64,000 bases of DNA from Streptomyces sp. NBC_00490 (lineage in GTDB: Bacteria; Actinomycetota; Actinomycetes; Streptomycetales; Streptomycetaceae): NCBI RefSeq assembly GCF_036013645.1, contig NZ_CP107869.1:2356001-2420000 (forward strand), in the 5' to 3' direction. Under the pieces are notes generated by a model. It was not told the origin of the DNA, made no database searches, and saw nothing but the letters and a program-made list of their open reading frames with translations. Below are positions 20,878 through 28,770 of the stretch, one piece after another. The position numbers were made by a program, and so were the translations under genes. The first letter of the stretch is position 1. Each line of letters begins with the position of its first letter.

Positions 20878-22027
20878 GCTGGCCCTCCAACAGAGATACG
20901 AAGCGGTCGAACAGGTAGGCGGCGTCGTGCGGGCCCGCTGCCGCTTCGGGGTGGTACTGGACGCTGAAGGCCGGCTGGTCGAGCAGCTGGAGGCCCTCCA
21001 CCACGTTGTCGTTGAGGCAGACGTGGGAGACCTCGGCGCGGCCGTAGGGGGTGTCGGACACCTTGTCGAGCGGGGCGTCGACGGCGAAGCCGTGGTTGTG
21101 CGCGGTGACCTCGACCTTGCCGGTCGTGCGGTCCTGCACGGGCTGGTTGATGCCGCGGTGGCCGTACTTCAGCTTGTAGGTGCCGAAGCCGAGGGCGCGG
21201 CCCAGGATCTGGTTGCCGAAGCAGATGCCGAAGAGCGGCGTCCTGCGCTCCAGGACCGCCTGCATGACGGCGACCGGGTGGTCGGCGGTGGCCGGGTCGC
21301 CGGGGCCGTTGGAGAAGAACACGCCGTCCGGGTTCACGGCGTACACGTCCTCGACGGTCGCCGTGGCGGGCAGCACATGCACCTCGATGCCGCGCTCGGC
21401 CATGCGGTGCGGGGTCATGCCCTTGATGCCGAGGTCGACGGCGGCGACGGTGAACTTCTTCTCGCCGATCGCGGGGACGACGTACGTCTCCTTGGTGGCG
21501 ACCTCGGCGGAGAGGTTCGCGCCCTTCATCTCGGGGGCCCGGCGGACCTCGGCGAGCAGGGTGGCGTCGTCGGCCACCGCGTCGCCGGAGAAGATGCCGA
21601 CGCGCATGGCGCCGCGCTCACGCAGGTGGCGTGTCAACGCGCGCGTGTCGATGCCGGAGATGCCGACGACGCCCTGCCGGGTGAGCTCCTCGTCCAGGGT
21701 GCGGCGCGAGCGCCAGTTGGAAGGCACGCGCGCGGGGTCGCGCACGACGTAGCCGGCGACCCAGATCCGCTGGGACTCGGCGTCCTCGTCGTTGACGCCG
21801 GTGTTGCCGACGTGCGGGGCGGTCATCACGACGACCTGGCGGTGGTAGGACGGGTCGGTGAGGGTCTCCTGGTAGCCGGTCATGCCGGTGGAGAACACCG
21901 CCTCGCCGAAGGTCTCCCCCACGGCCCCGTAGGCACGGCCGCGGAAGATCCGGCCGTCCTCCAGGACGAGTACCGCGGGAGACACCTCTTTCCTCTGCGA
22001 GGCGGTCCCCTTCGTGGAGGTCGTCAT
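20870..22027 (-). CDS. carA: carbamoyl phosphate synthase small chain
   Basis: Glutaminase subunit that feeds ammonia to CarB. The 385-residue protein has the N-terminal small-chain domain ([36 protein letters not shown]) and a class I amidotransferase domain. The nucleophile Cys lies in [14 protein letters not shown] near residue 267, and the His/Glu pair in [12 protein letters not shown]. The start overlaps the upstream PH-like gene by 4 nt and its end overlaps carB by 8 nt, indicating a tightly coupled operon. Confidence 0.98.
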
Positions 22028-22590
22028 CGTGCGCCTTCCGTTTCCGTCTTGTTGATCATGGAGTTAATGGCGTCGACCCACTCGTTGTGCTCGGCCGCGC
22101 GGTCGGAGCGGAACCCGGAGTCGAGCAGCCGCTCGCCGTGTTCCCAGGTCACGACCAGCAGCCCGCCCTCGGTGAGGACCTTGCCGGCGATGCCCTTGTC
22201 GAGCCGGGCCTCGCGCAGTGCGGCGGTGGGGACGAAGAAGTCGGCCGCGCCGGGGCGTACGACGTCCAGTCCCGCGTCCGTCAGCGTGAGCTCGACCCGG
22301 CTGCGGGTGCCGAGGCCGTGCGCCACGATGCGGTCGAGCCACTGCCCGGCGGTGGTGGAGCCGTGGTAGCGGCCGCTCATCGTCAGTCTCGCCGCACCGG
22401 GCTCGGACGGCGCGCCGGGCAGCTCGGGCAGGTCGCCCTGGAGCGTGCCGCGCCACTTCCAGCCCTCGCGCATCAGCCAGTAGATGAGCGCGACGAACAG
22501 CGCGAGTCCGACGAGCCACCCGACTCGGGCGGCCCAGTCGGTGACCTCAGCCGATTTCTGCTCGGCGGCCAGCAGGATTACAGGTGTCAC
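22024..22590 (-). CDS. PH-like membrane protein of the pyrimidine operon
   Basis: A 188-residue protein with one transmembrane helix near residues 22-41, a basic region after it (REGWKWRG), and a soluble domain that resembles bacterial PH-like folds ([50 protein letters not shown]). It is not an enzyme of the pathway. The GTG start overlaps the pyrC stop by 4 nt and its own stop overlaps carA by 4 nt, so it is made together with the enzymes. It might anchor or organise the pathway enzymes at the membrane, where class 2 PyrD also works; this is inference. The position between pyrC and carA is, from memory, conserved in Streptomyces. Confidence 0.88.
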   Translation of the reverse strand: MTPVILLAAEQKSAEVTDWAARVGWLVGLALFVALIYWLMREGWKWRGTLQGDLPELPGAPSEPGAARLTMSGRYHGSTTAGQWLDRIVAHGLGTRSRVELTLTDAGLDVVRPGAADFFVPTAALREARLDKGIAGKVLTEGGLLVVTWEHGERLLDSGFRSDRAAEHNEWVDAINSMINKTETEGAR

Positions 22591-23873
22591 GTGAGCTTCC
22601 CGTCGACGAGCGTGGCCTTGCCCCGCAGCCAGGTGTGCGTCACCCGGCCCGGCAGCTCACGCCCCTCGTACGGGGTGTTCCGGCTGCGCGAGGCGAAGCC
22701 CGCGGGGTCCACGTCCCCACGGTATTCCGTGTCGACGAGCGTGAGGTTGGCGGGCTCACCTGCCGAGACGGGGCGGCCGTGACCGGTGGCCCGCCCGATC
22801 TGCGCGGGCTTGAAGGACATGCGGTCGGCGACCCCGGCCCAGGTGAGGAGCCCGGTGTCCACCATGGTCTCCTGCACCACTGACAACGCGGTCTCCAGGC
22901 CGACCATCCCCATGGCGGCCGCGGCCCACTCGCAGTCCTTGTCCTCGTGCGGGTGCGGGGCGTGGTCGGTGGCGACGATGTCGATCGTGCCGTCGGCGAG
23001 CGCCTCGCGCAGGGCGAACACGTCGCGCTCGGTGCGCAGCGGCGGGTTGACCTTGTAGACCGGGTTGTACGTGCGCACCAGCTCGTCGGTGAGGAGCAGG
23101 TGGTGCGGGGTGACCTCGGCGGTGACGTCGATGCCGCGGGACTTGGCCCAGCGGACGATCTCGACGGAGCCGGCGGTCGACAGGTGGCAGATGTGGACGC
23201 GGGAACCGACGTGCTCGGCGAGCAGGACATCCCGGGCGATGATCGATTCCTCGGCCACCGCGGGCCAGCCGCCGAGACCCAGCTCGGCCGAGACGACGCC
23301 CTCGTTCATCTGGGCGCCCTCGGTCAGCCGCGGCTCCTGCGCGTGCTGGGCGACGACCCCGCCGAAGGCCTTCACGTACTCCAGCGCCCGGCGCATGATC
23401 ACCGCGTCGTCCACGCACTTGCCGTCGTCGGAGAACACGGTCACACCGGCCGCCGACTCGTGCATGGCCCCCAGCTCGGCGAGCTTGCGGCCCTCCAGGC
23501 CGACGGTGACGGCACCGATGGGCTGCACGTCGCAGTACCCGTGCTCCTGGCCGAGCCGGTAGACCTGCTCGACCACACCGGCGGTGTCGGCGACCGGGAA
23601 GGTGTTGGCCATGGCGAAGACGGCCGTGTAGCCACCGGAGGCCGCCGCGCGCGTGCCGGTCAGGACGGTCTCGGAGTCCTCGCGGCCGGGCTCGCGCAGA
23701 TGGGTGTGCAGATCGACGAGGCCCGGGAGGAGGACCTTGCCGCCCGCCTCGACGACCTCGGCACCCTCGTCCGACAGACCGGTGCCCACCTCGGCGATGA
23801 CGCCGGCGTCGATCAGGACGTCCTGCGGCTCGCCGCCGAGCACCTTCGCACCACGGATCAGGATCTTGCTCAT
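22587..23873 (-). CDS. pyrC: dihydroorotase (class I)
   Basis: Cyclises carbamoyl aspartate to dihydroorotate. The 428-residue zinc enzyme shows the HTH motif with His56 and His58 (DLHTHLREPGRED), the MANTFPVAD segment, HICHLSTAGS and TDHAPHPHEDK near residue 303 with the catalytic Asp. The start is ATG at 23873 (MSKILIRGAKVLGG), 5 nt after the pyrB stop; the much longer frame upstream overlaps pyrB and is not real. The stop overlaps the PH-like gene by 4 nt. Confidence 0.97.
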   Translation of the reverse strand: MSKILIRGAKVLGGEPQDVLIDAGVIAEVGTGLSDEGAEVVEAGGKVLLPGLVDLHTHLREPGREDSETVLTGTRAAASGGYTAVFAMANTFPVADTAGVVEQVYRLGQEHGYCDVQPIGAVTVGLEGRKLAELGAMHESAAGVTVFSDDGKCVDDAVIMRRALEYVKAFGGVVAQHAQEPRLTEGAQMNEGVVSAELGLGGWPAVAEESIIARDVLLAEHVGSRVHICHLSTAGSVEIVRWAKSRGIDVTAEVTPHHLLLTDELVRTYNPVYKVNPPLRTERDVFALREALADGTIDIVATDHAPHPHEDKDCEWAAAAMGMVGLETALSVVQETMVDTGLLTWAGVADRMSFKPAQIGRATGHGRPVSAGEPANLTLVDTEYRGDVDPAGFASRSRNTPYEGRELPGRVTHTWLRGKATLVDGKLT

Positions 23874-23878
23874 GTCTC

Positions 23879-24856
23879 TTACTTCTCCTCGATACGGGTG
23901 TGGCTGACGGCGGGCTCGTTGCCACCCAGCAGCAGGTACAGAACGGCCATCCGGATGGAGACTCCGTTTGCGACCTGCTCGACGACGGTGCAGCGGTCGG
24001 AGTCGGCGACCTCGGCGGTGATCTCCATGCCGCGGACCATCGGCCCGGGGTGCATCACGATGGCGTGCTCGGGCATCTTCGCCATGCGCTCGCCGTCGAG
24101 GCCGTAGCGCCGCGAGTACTCGCGCTCGGTCGGGAAGAACGCGGCGTTCATCCGCTCGCGCTGCACGCGCAGCATCATCACCGCGTCGGACTTGGAGAGC
24201 GTGCTGTCCAGGTCGTACGACACCTCGCACGGCCAGGACTCGACGCCGACCGGCACCAGGGTGGGCGGCGCGACGAGGGTGACCTCGGCGCCGAGGGTGT
24301 GCAGCAGGTCGACGTTGGAGCGGGCGACCCGGCTGTGCAGGACGTCGCCGACGAGCGTGATGCGCTTGCCGGACAGGTCCTGGCCGAGGCCGGCGTCCCT
24401 GCCGATGAGGCGGCGGCGCATGGTGAAGGCGTCCAACAGGGCCTGGGTGGGGTGCTGGTGGGTGCCGTCACCGGCGTTGATCACCACGGCGTCGATCCAG
24501 CCGGAGGTGGCGAGCCGGTAGGGGGCACCGGAGGCGCCGTGCCGGATGACGACGGCGTCGACGCCCATGGCCTCCAGGGTCTGGGCGGTGTCCTTGAGGG
24601 ACTCGCCCTTGGACACGCTCGACCCCTTGGCCGTGAAGTTGATGACGTCCGCGGACAGGCGCTTCTCCGCGGCCTCGAAGGAGATACGCGTGCGCGTGGA
24701 GTCCTCGAAGAAGAGGTTGACGATCGTGCGGCCGCGCAGGGTCGGCAGCTTCTTGATCGGCCGGTCGGCGACCCGGGCCATCTCCTCGGCGGTGTCGAGG
24801 ATCAGGACGGCGTCGTCGCGGGTGAGGTCGGCGGCCGAGATGAGATGACGCTGCAT
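23879..24856 (-). CDS. pyrB: aspartate carbamoyltransferase catalytic subunit
   Basis: Condenses carbamoyl phosphate with aspartate. The 325-residue protein carries the carbamoyl-phosphate motif STRTR at residues 53-57, [23 protein letters not shown] and MHPGPMVRG. No regulatory subunit (PyrI) gene is present, as expected in actinobacteria. It starts at an ATG with GGAG 8 nt upstream and lies 79 nt after pyrR; that gap has only a small 5-bp hairpin and no second PyrR loop. Confidence 0.98.
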   Translation of the reverse strand: MQRHLISAADLTRDDAVLILDTAEEMARVADRPIKKLPTLRGRTIVNLFFEDSTRTRISFEAAEKRLSADVINFTAKGSSVSKGESLKDTAQTLEAMGVDAVVIRHGASGAPYRLATSGWIDAVVINAGDGTHQHPTQALLDAFTMRRRLIGRDAGLGQDLSGKRITLVGDVLHSRVARSNVDLLHTLGAEVTLVAPPTLVPVGVESWPCEVSYDLDSTLSKSDAVMMLRVQRERMNAAFFPTEREYSRRYGLDGERMAKMPEHAIVMHPGPMVRGMEITAEVADSDRCTVVEQVANGVSIRMAVLYLLLGGNEPAVSHTRIEEK

Positions 24857-24935
24857 CTGTCAGGCTCCGTAGGGCAGTTCGGGAGATTACGGGCAAGTGC
24901 GGGCACGCCGAAGTCAGGCGTCCCTCGCCGTCTCG

Positions 24936-25511
24936 CTACGGGGTCTGCTTGGCGCCGAGCAGCACGGTGTCGCGACCGTCCTCCTCGGCGAGCAGGACCT
25001 TGACCGTCTCCCGCAACGACGTGGGGAGGTTCTTGCCGACGTAGTCGGCGCGGATGGGCAGTTCGCGGTGGCCGCGGTCGACGAGGACCGCGAGCTGCAC
25101 CGCGCGCGGACGCCCGATGTCGTTCAGGGCGTCGAGGGCGGCGCGGATGGTGCGGCCGGAGAAGAGCACGTCGTCGACGAGGACGACGAGACGGCCGTCG
25201 ATGCCGTCACCGGGGATGTCGGTGCGGGCCAGCGCACGCGGCGGGTGCATGCGCAGATCGTCCCGGTACATGGTGATGTCGAGCGAACCGACCGGAATCT
25301 TGCGCTCGGTGATCTCCTCGAGCTTGGTGGCGAGCCGCTGGGCGAGGAAGACGCCGCGGGTCGGGATGCCGAGGAGCACCACGTCGTCGGCGCCCTTGGC
25401 GCGTTCGACGATCTCGTGGGCGATGCGGGTCAGCACGCGGGCGATGTCGGGGCCTTCGAGAACGGGCCGGGCATCGGACGGTGCGTCCTGCTGGTTGTCC
25501 TGCGTGTCCAT
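24936..25511 (-). CDS. pyrR: pyrimidine operon regulator / uracil phosphoribosyltransferase
   Basis: RNA-binding regulator of pyr genes that senses UMP/UTP against PRPP and has residual uracil phosphoribosyltransferase activity. The 191-residue protein has the PRPP motif [10 protein letters not shown] at residues 112-121 and the family segment [15 protein letters not shown]. The ATG at 25511 has a near-perfect ribosome binding site, AAGGAGGT, 9 nt upstream. Directly upstream of that site lies a PyrR-binding loop, so it should repress its own translation and the downstream genes, as in Mycobacterium smegmatis. It heads the operon and diverges from bldD. Confidence 0.97.
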   Translation of the reverse strand: MDTQDNQQDAPSDARPVLEGPDIARVLTRIAHEIVERAKGADDVVLLGIPTRGVFLAQRLATKLEEITERKIPVGSLDITMYRDDLRMHPPRALARTDIPGDGIDGRLVVLVDDVLFSGRTIRAALDALNDIGRPRAVQLAVLVDRGHRELPIRADYVGKNLPTSLRETVKVLLAEEDGRDTVLLGAKQTP

Positions 25512-25520
25512 ATGAAACGG

Positions 25521-25557
25521 ACCTCCTTCTCCGCCTCACGGGACGGACCTTAAAGGA
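25521..25557 (-). promoter_or_regulatory. PyrR-binding loop and ribosome binding site in the pyrR leader
   Basis: On the minus strand 25532-25545 reads CGTCCCGTGAGGCG, matching 12 of 14 positions of the PyrR target consensus ARUCCNGNGAGGYU, closed by a short CCG/CGG stem (25531-25546). The ribosome binding site AAGGAGGT at 25521-25528 follows within 2 nt of the stem. TCCTT at 25553-25557 could alternatively pair with AAGGA of that site. This fits translational control by PyrR. Confidence 0.8.
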
Positions 25558-25665
25558 CGTCGGAATTGCGCCATCCACGTTAGCAGGCCCGGACGACCGC
25601 CCCGTTCACCCCCTTGGCCCAATCAGCCACCGCGGGCACGGAAGAGTCGGTGTGGACCATTCGGC

Positions 25666-25708
25666 TTGACGCACAAGAGTCACGCTGCGTAACCTCACAG
25701 TGAGTTAC
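25666..25708 (+). promoter_or_regulatory. bldD promoter with an overlapping BldD operator
   Basis: TTGACG (25666-25671), an 18-nt spacer and TAACCT (25690-25695) form a HrdB-type promoter. Over the -10 lies the inverted repeat GTAACCTCAC-AG-TGAGTTAC (25689-25708), resembling the BldD site AGTGA-Nm-TCACC. This fits known bldD autorepression. The operator assignment is by similarity. Confidence 0.7.
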
Positions 25709-25764
25709 CAGACGCGCGGCAGGAAACAACCCCAGTCGCGTTGATCCAGTGTCCGGGGAGCTAT

Positions 25765-26265
25765 ATGTCCAGCGAATACGCCAAACAGCTCGGGGCCAAG
25801 CTCCGGGCCATCCGCACCCAGCAGGGCCTTTCCCTCCACGGTGTCGAGGAGAAGTCCCAGGGACGCTGGAAGGCGGTCGTGGTCGGTTCGTACGAGCGTG
25901 GCGACCGCGCCGTGACCGTGCAGCGTCTCGCCGAGTTGGCGGATTTCTACGGCGTACCCGTCCAGGAGCTGCTGCCGGGCACCACGCCGGGCGGAGCCGC
26001 CGAGCCGCCGCCGAAGCTGGTCCTCGACCTGGAGCGGCTGGCCCATGTGCCGGCCGAGAAGGCGGGCCCCCTGCAGCGCTACGCCGCGACGATCCAGTCG
26101 CAGCGCGGTGACTACAACGGCAAGGTGCTCTCGATCCGCCAGGACGACCTGCGCACACTCGCCGTCATCTACGACCAGTCGCCCTCGGTCCTCACCGAGC
26201 AGCTGATCAGCTGGGGCGTGCTGGACGCCGACGCGCGTCGCGCGGTCTCCCACGACGAGGGCTGA
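25765..26265 (+). CDS. bldD: BldD, c-di-GMP-responsive developmental master regulator
   Basis: Represses sporulation genes during vegetative growth when bound to tetrameric c-di-GMP. The 166-residue protein starts MSSEYAKQLGAKLRAIRTQQG with a GGGGAG site upstream. The N-terminal XRE-type HTH covers residues 10-70 (VEEKSQGRWKAVVVGSYERG). The C-terminal effector domain has both halves of the c-di-GMP signature: Arg114-Gly-Asp116 and Arg125-Gln-Asp-Asp128, eight residues apart. The gene diverges from pyrR and has its own promoter with a BldD-like operator. A perfect 20-bp hairpin ends it. Its presence is the best single marker for Streptomyces or a close relative here. Confidence 0.98.
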   Translation: MSSEYAKQLGAKLRAIRTQQGLSLHGVEEKSQGRWKAVVVGSYERGDRAVTVQRLAELADFYGVPVQELLPGTTPGGAAEPPPKLVLDLERLAHVPAEKAGPLQRYAATIQSQRGDYNGKVLSIRQDDLRTLAVIYDQSPSVLTEQLISWGVLDADARRAVSHDEG

Positions 26266-26291
26266 GCCGCTTCCCGCCTCAGCAGAAACGT

Positions 26292-26337
26292 GCCGCCGGG
26301 GTGGCCGGAACTTCACGGTTCCGGCCACCCCGGCGGC
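26292..26337 (+). terminator. 20-bp perfect terminator of bldD
   Basis: Arms at 26292-26311 and 26318-26337 pair perfectly over 20 bp around the loop TTCACG, followed by TTT. It lies 26 nt after the bldD stop. Confidence 0.92.
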
Positions 26338-26372
26338 TTTCTGCGGCCCTCGGGGGCCCCAGGGGCACCGGG

Positions 26373-26416
26373 ATGCCAGAGGGCCCGCAGCAGTCACGCT
26401 GCGGGCCCTCTGGCAT
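26373..26416 (-). terminator. 19-bp perfect terminator of nusB
   Basis: Arms at 26373-26391 and 26398-26416 pair perfectly over 19 bp around a 6-nt loop. It faces the bldD terminator and closes the efp-nusB transcript on the minus strand. Confidence 0.9.
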
Positions 26417-26444
26417 GTCGTACCTCTGGCGACCTGGCGGCCTC

Positions 26445-26879
26445 CTACGCCTCGTCGCGGCGCAGAGACGGCTTCAGGTCCTTGAAACGGCCCAGCAGGC
26501 CGTTCACGAACGCCGGCGACTCGTCCGTGGAGAACTCCTTCGCCAGCTGCACCATCTCGTCCAGCACGACGGCGTCCGGGGTCGCGTCGACCCAGATCAG
26601 CTCGTGCGCGCCGAGACGCAGGATGTTGCGGTCCACGACCGGCATCCGGTCGAGCGTCCAGCCGACCGAGTACTGCGCGATCAGCTCGTCGATGCGCTTC
26701 GCGTGTTCCGCGTAGCCCTCGACCAACTGCATCGTGTACTCGCTGACCGGCGGCTGCCGGGTGTCGTCCCGGGACAGCCGGATCCAGTCCGCCAGGACCG
26801 TCAGGACATCGACGCCGCGCTGGTCGCCCTCGAAGAGGATCTGGAAGGCGCGCTTGCGGGCCGTGTTGCGGGCAGCCAC
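26445..26879 (-). CDS. nusB: transcription antitermination factor NusB
   Basis: Binds boxA RNA with ribosomal protein S10 (NusE) during rRNA transcription. The 144-residue all-helical protein begins ARNTARKRAFQILFEGDQRG, the arginine-rich RNA-binding helix, and ends with SPAFVNGLLGRF, typical of the family. The GTG start lies 2 nt after the efp stop, so the two are co-translated. A perfect terminator follows. Confidence 0.97.
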   Translation of the reverse strand: MAARNTARKRAFQILFEGDQRGVDVLTVLADWIRLSRDDTRQPPVSEYTMQLVEGYAEHAKRIDELIAQYSVGWTLDRMPVVDRNILRLGAHELIWVDATPDAVVLDEMVQLAKEFSTDESPAFVNGLLGRFKDLKPSLRRDEA

Positions 26880-26881
26880 GG

Positions 26882-27448
26882 TTAGCTGTTCACCCGGCCG
26901 AGGTAGTCGCTCGTGCGGGTGTCGACCTTGATCTTCTCACCGGTGGTGATGAAGAGCGGCACGTTGATCTGGTGACCGGTCTCCAGGGTGGCGGGCTTGG
27001 TGCCACCGGTGGAGCGGTCGCCCTGGAGGCCCGGCTCGGTCTCCTGGACCACGAGCTCGACGGCGGCCGGCAGCTCGACGAAGAGCACCTCGCCCTCGTG
27101 CTGCGCGACGGTGGCCGTGAAGCCCTCGATGAGGAAGTTCGCGGCGTCCGCGACCGTCTTGCGGTCGATCATCAGCTGGTCGTAGGTCTCCATGTCCATG
27201 AAGACGAAGTACTCGCCGTCCATGTACGAGAACTGCATGTCGCGCTTGTCGACAGTGGCCGTCTCGACCTTGACGCCGGCGTTGAACGTCTTGTCGACGA
27301 CCTTGCCGGACAGCACGTTCTTGAGCTTGGTGCGCACGAAGGCCGGGCCCTTGCCGGGCTTGACGTGCTGGAACTCGACGACGGACCAGAGCTGGCCGCC
27401 TTCGAGCTTGAGCACAAGGCCGTTCTTGAGGTCGTTCGTGGAAGCCAC
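26882..27448 (-). CDS. efp: elongation factor P
   Basis: Relieves ribosome stalling at consecutive prolines. The 188-residue length and the three-domain KOW/OB/OB layout are standard: [30 protein letters not shown] and, at the C-terminus, [12 protein letters not shown]. The tip of the first-domain loop is PGKGPA with Lys33. The KPGKGPA form belongs to bacteria where this lysine is unmodified and the Pro-rich loop itself does the job, so no EpmA, EarP or YmfI partner is expected; that is family knowledge. It is followed at once by nusB and preceded by the M24 peptidase-like gene, a frequent actinobacterial pairing. Confidence 0.97.
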   Translation of the reverse strand: MASTNDLKNGLVLKLEGGQLWSVVEFQHVKPGKGPAFVRTKLKNVLSGKVVDKTFNAGVKVETATVDKRDMQFSYMDGEYFVFMDMETYDQLMIDRKTVADAANFLIEGFTATVAQHEGEVLFVELPAAVELVVQETEPGLQGDRSTGGTKPATLETGHQINVPLFITTGEKIKVDTRTSDYLGRVNS

Positions 27449-27499
27449 GGTTGCGGAATCTCCTGGACTGACGTGGACGACCCCGGCGCACGCACCTGA

Positions 27500-28606
27500 C
27501 TAGAGGGCGAGCAGCTCCTTGGTCGTGATGGTGAGTAGCTCGGGTCCGCCGTCCGCCTCGGGGCGTACGACGAGCGTGTCATCGATCCGGACACCGCCCC
27601 GGCCCGGGAGGTGGACCCCCGGTTCGACGGTGACCGGCACGCAAGCGTCCAGTTTACCCATGGCTGCGGGGGTCAGCTGCGGGTCCTCCTCGATTTCGAG
27701 TCCCACGCCGTGTCCGGTCAGTACCGGAAGGGCCTCCGCGTACCCCGCGGAGTCCAGTACCTGCCGGGCCGCACGGTCCACGTCACGGTAGGCCGCGCCG
27801 GGTGCGAGAGCCTCCCGCCCGGCCCGCTGGGCAGCGAAGACGAGGTCGTAGAGCTCGATCTGCCAGTCCGCCGGCGACGTACCGATCACGAACGTACGGC
27901 CGATCTCACAGCGGTAGCCGCGGTACGTCGCCCCGAGGCACACGGAGAGAAAGTCGCCCTCCTCGACGCGGCGGTCGGTCGGACGGTGGGCCCGCCGGCC
28001 GGAATTCGGGCCGGTGGCGACGGAGGTGGGGAAGGCGGGGCCGTCGGCGCCGTGATCCACCAGGCGCCGCTCCAGTTCCAGAGCGAGGTGGCGTTCGGTG
28101 CGGCCGACGAGGATGGACTCCAGGAGCTCCCCCAGGGCCTGGTCGGCGATCTCCGCGCCGATCCGGAGGCAGGAGATCTCCTCCTCGTCCTTGATGATCC
28201 GGAGCTGCTCGACGGCTCCGCCGAGGTCGGTGAGGCGCAGCCGCGGGACGACCGAGCGCAGCGCCCGGTGCCGGGCGACGGTGAGATGGTGCTCCTCCAC
28301 CGCGACGGAATCTCCGCCCTGTGCGGCGGCGAGGTCACCGGCGGCGACGGCGGGGTCGCCTCCGGCGCCGGGGAGGATGTGCACTCTCAGCGCCTCGTCC
28401 GGGCGGCCGTCCGAGGGACGGTCGTCCGGTGGGCCGGAGCACACCAGCAGGTCCTCGGTCTTGCCGAGGAGCAGGACGGCGCCGAGCGGGGCTGCGCCCG
28501 CGAGATAGCGCACGTTGGCGGGGCGGGAGATGAGGGCCGACGTGCTGCCGACCGCGTTGCAGCGTTCCCTCAGCCTGGTGCGGCGGGCCGCGTAGACCTC
28601 TGACAT
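27500..28606 (-). CDS. M24-family Xaa-Pro aminopeptidase-like protein with altered metal ligands
   Basis: A 368-residue protein with an N-terminal creatinase-like domain (residues 1-130) and a C-terminal pita-bread M24 domain. The fold motifs are clear: AFPTSVATGPNSGRRAHRPTD, EEGDFLSVCLGATYRGYR, GHGVGLEIEEDPQL and VEPGVHLPGRGGVRIDDT. The five metal ligands of active enzymes are Asp, Asp, His, Glu and Glu; here the aligned residues are Cys223, Glu234, His299, Glu328 and Asp342. The second active-site His (in HE.P) is Glu306. It may therefore use other metals, be weakly active, or be a non-enzymatic relative. The ATG at 28606 has no ribosome binding site and TACGCT ends 6 nt upstream, so the mRNA may be leaderless. 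It precedes efp. Confidence 0.88.
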   Translation of the reverse strand: MSEVYAARRTRLRERCNAVGSTSALISRPANVRYLAGAAPLGAVLLLGKTEDLLVCSGPPDDRPSDGRPDEALRVHILPGAGGDPAVAAGDLAAAQGGDSVAVEEHHLTVARHRALRSVVPRLRLTDLGGAVEQLRIIKDEEEISCLRIGAEIADQALGELLESILVGRTERHLALELERRLVDHGADGPAFPTSVATGPNSGRRAHRPTDRRVEEGDFLSVCLGATYRGYRCEIGRTFVIGTSPADWQIELYDLVFAAQRAGREALAPGAAYRDVDRAARQVLDSAGYAEALPVLTGHGVGLEIEEDPQLTPAAMGKLDACVPVTVEPGVHLPGRGGVRIDDTLVVRPEADGGPELLTITTKELLAL

Positions 28607-28710
28607 GACACGAGCGTAGGAGCGGTGTCTGGTTTGTGCCGGTTGGGAGGGTGCCGTTCGGGGGACGGGGTGCCCGCTTCGGGTGGTACGCCGACCAGCG
28701 GTCCGTGGGG

Positions 28711-28770
28711 GCCGGTCGCGCCCACGCGGCGGAGCCGCATATTGATACAGCCCCGCGCCCCCAAGGGGCG
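28711..28770. repeat. dispersed Streptomyces-type intergenic sequence with a hairpin
   Basis: The stretch includes CGGAGCCGCATATTGATACA and then CCCCGCGCCCCCAAGGGGCGC, which folds with GCGCCCC/GGGGCGC arms. I recall this family of sequences as widespread after Streptomyces genes. It ends directly at the stop codon of the P-loop gene (28771) and shares its CCCCGCGCCCC-AAGG core with the repeat near 5440. It probably also terminates transcription. Confidence 0.55.

Noticed and set aside
22864..22886. TTGTCAGTG on the minus strand within pyrC
   Set aside because: No -10 at the required distance (GACCAT), and it lies inside a well-supported coding region.
25678..26403. 12-nt identity AGTCACGCTGCG upstream of bldD and in the nusB terminator
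   Set aside because: Only two copies, one within a palindrome arm; probably chance.
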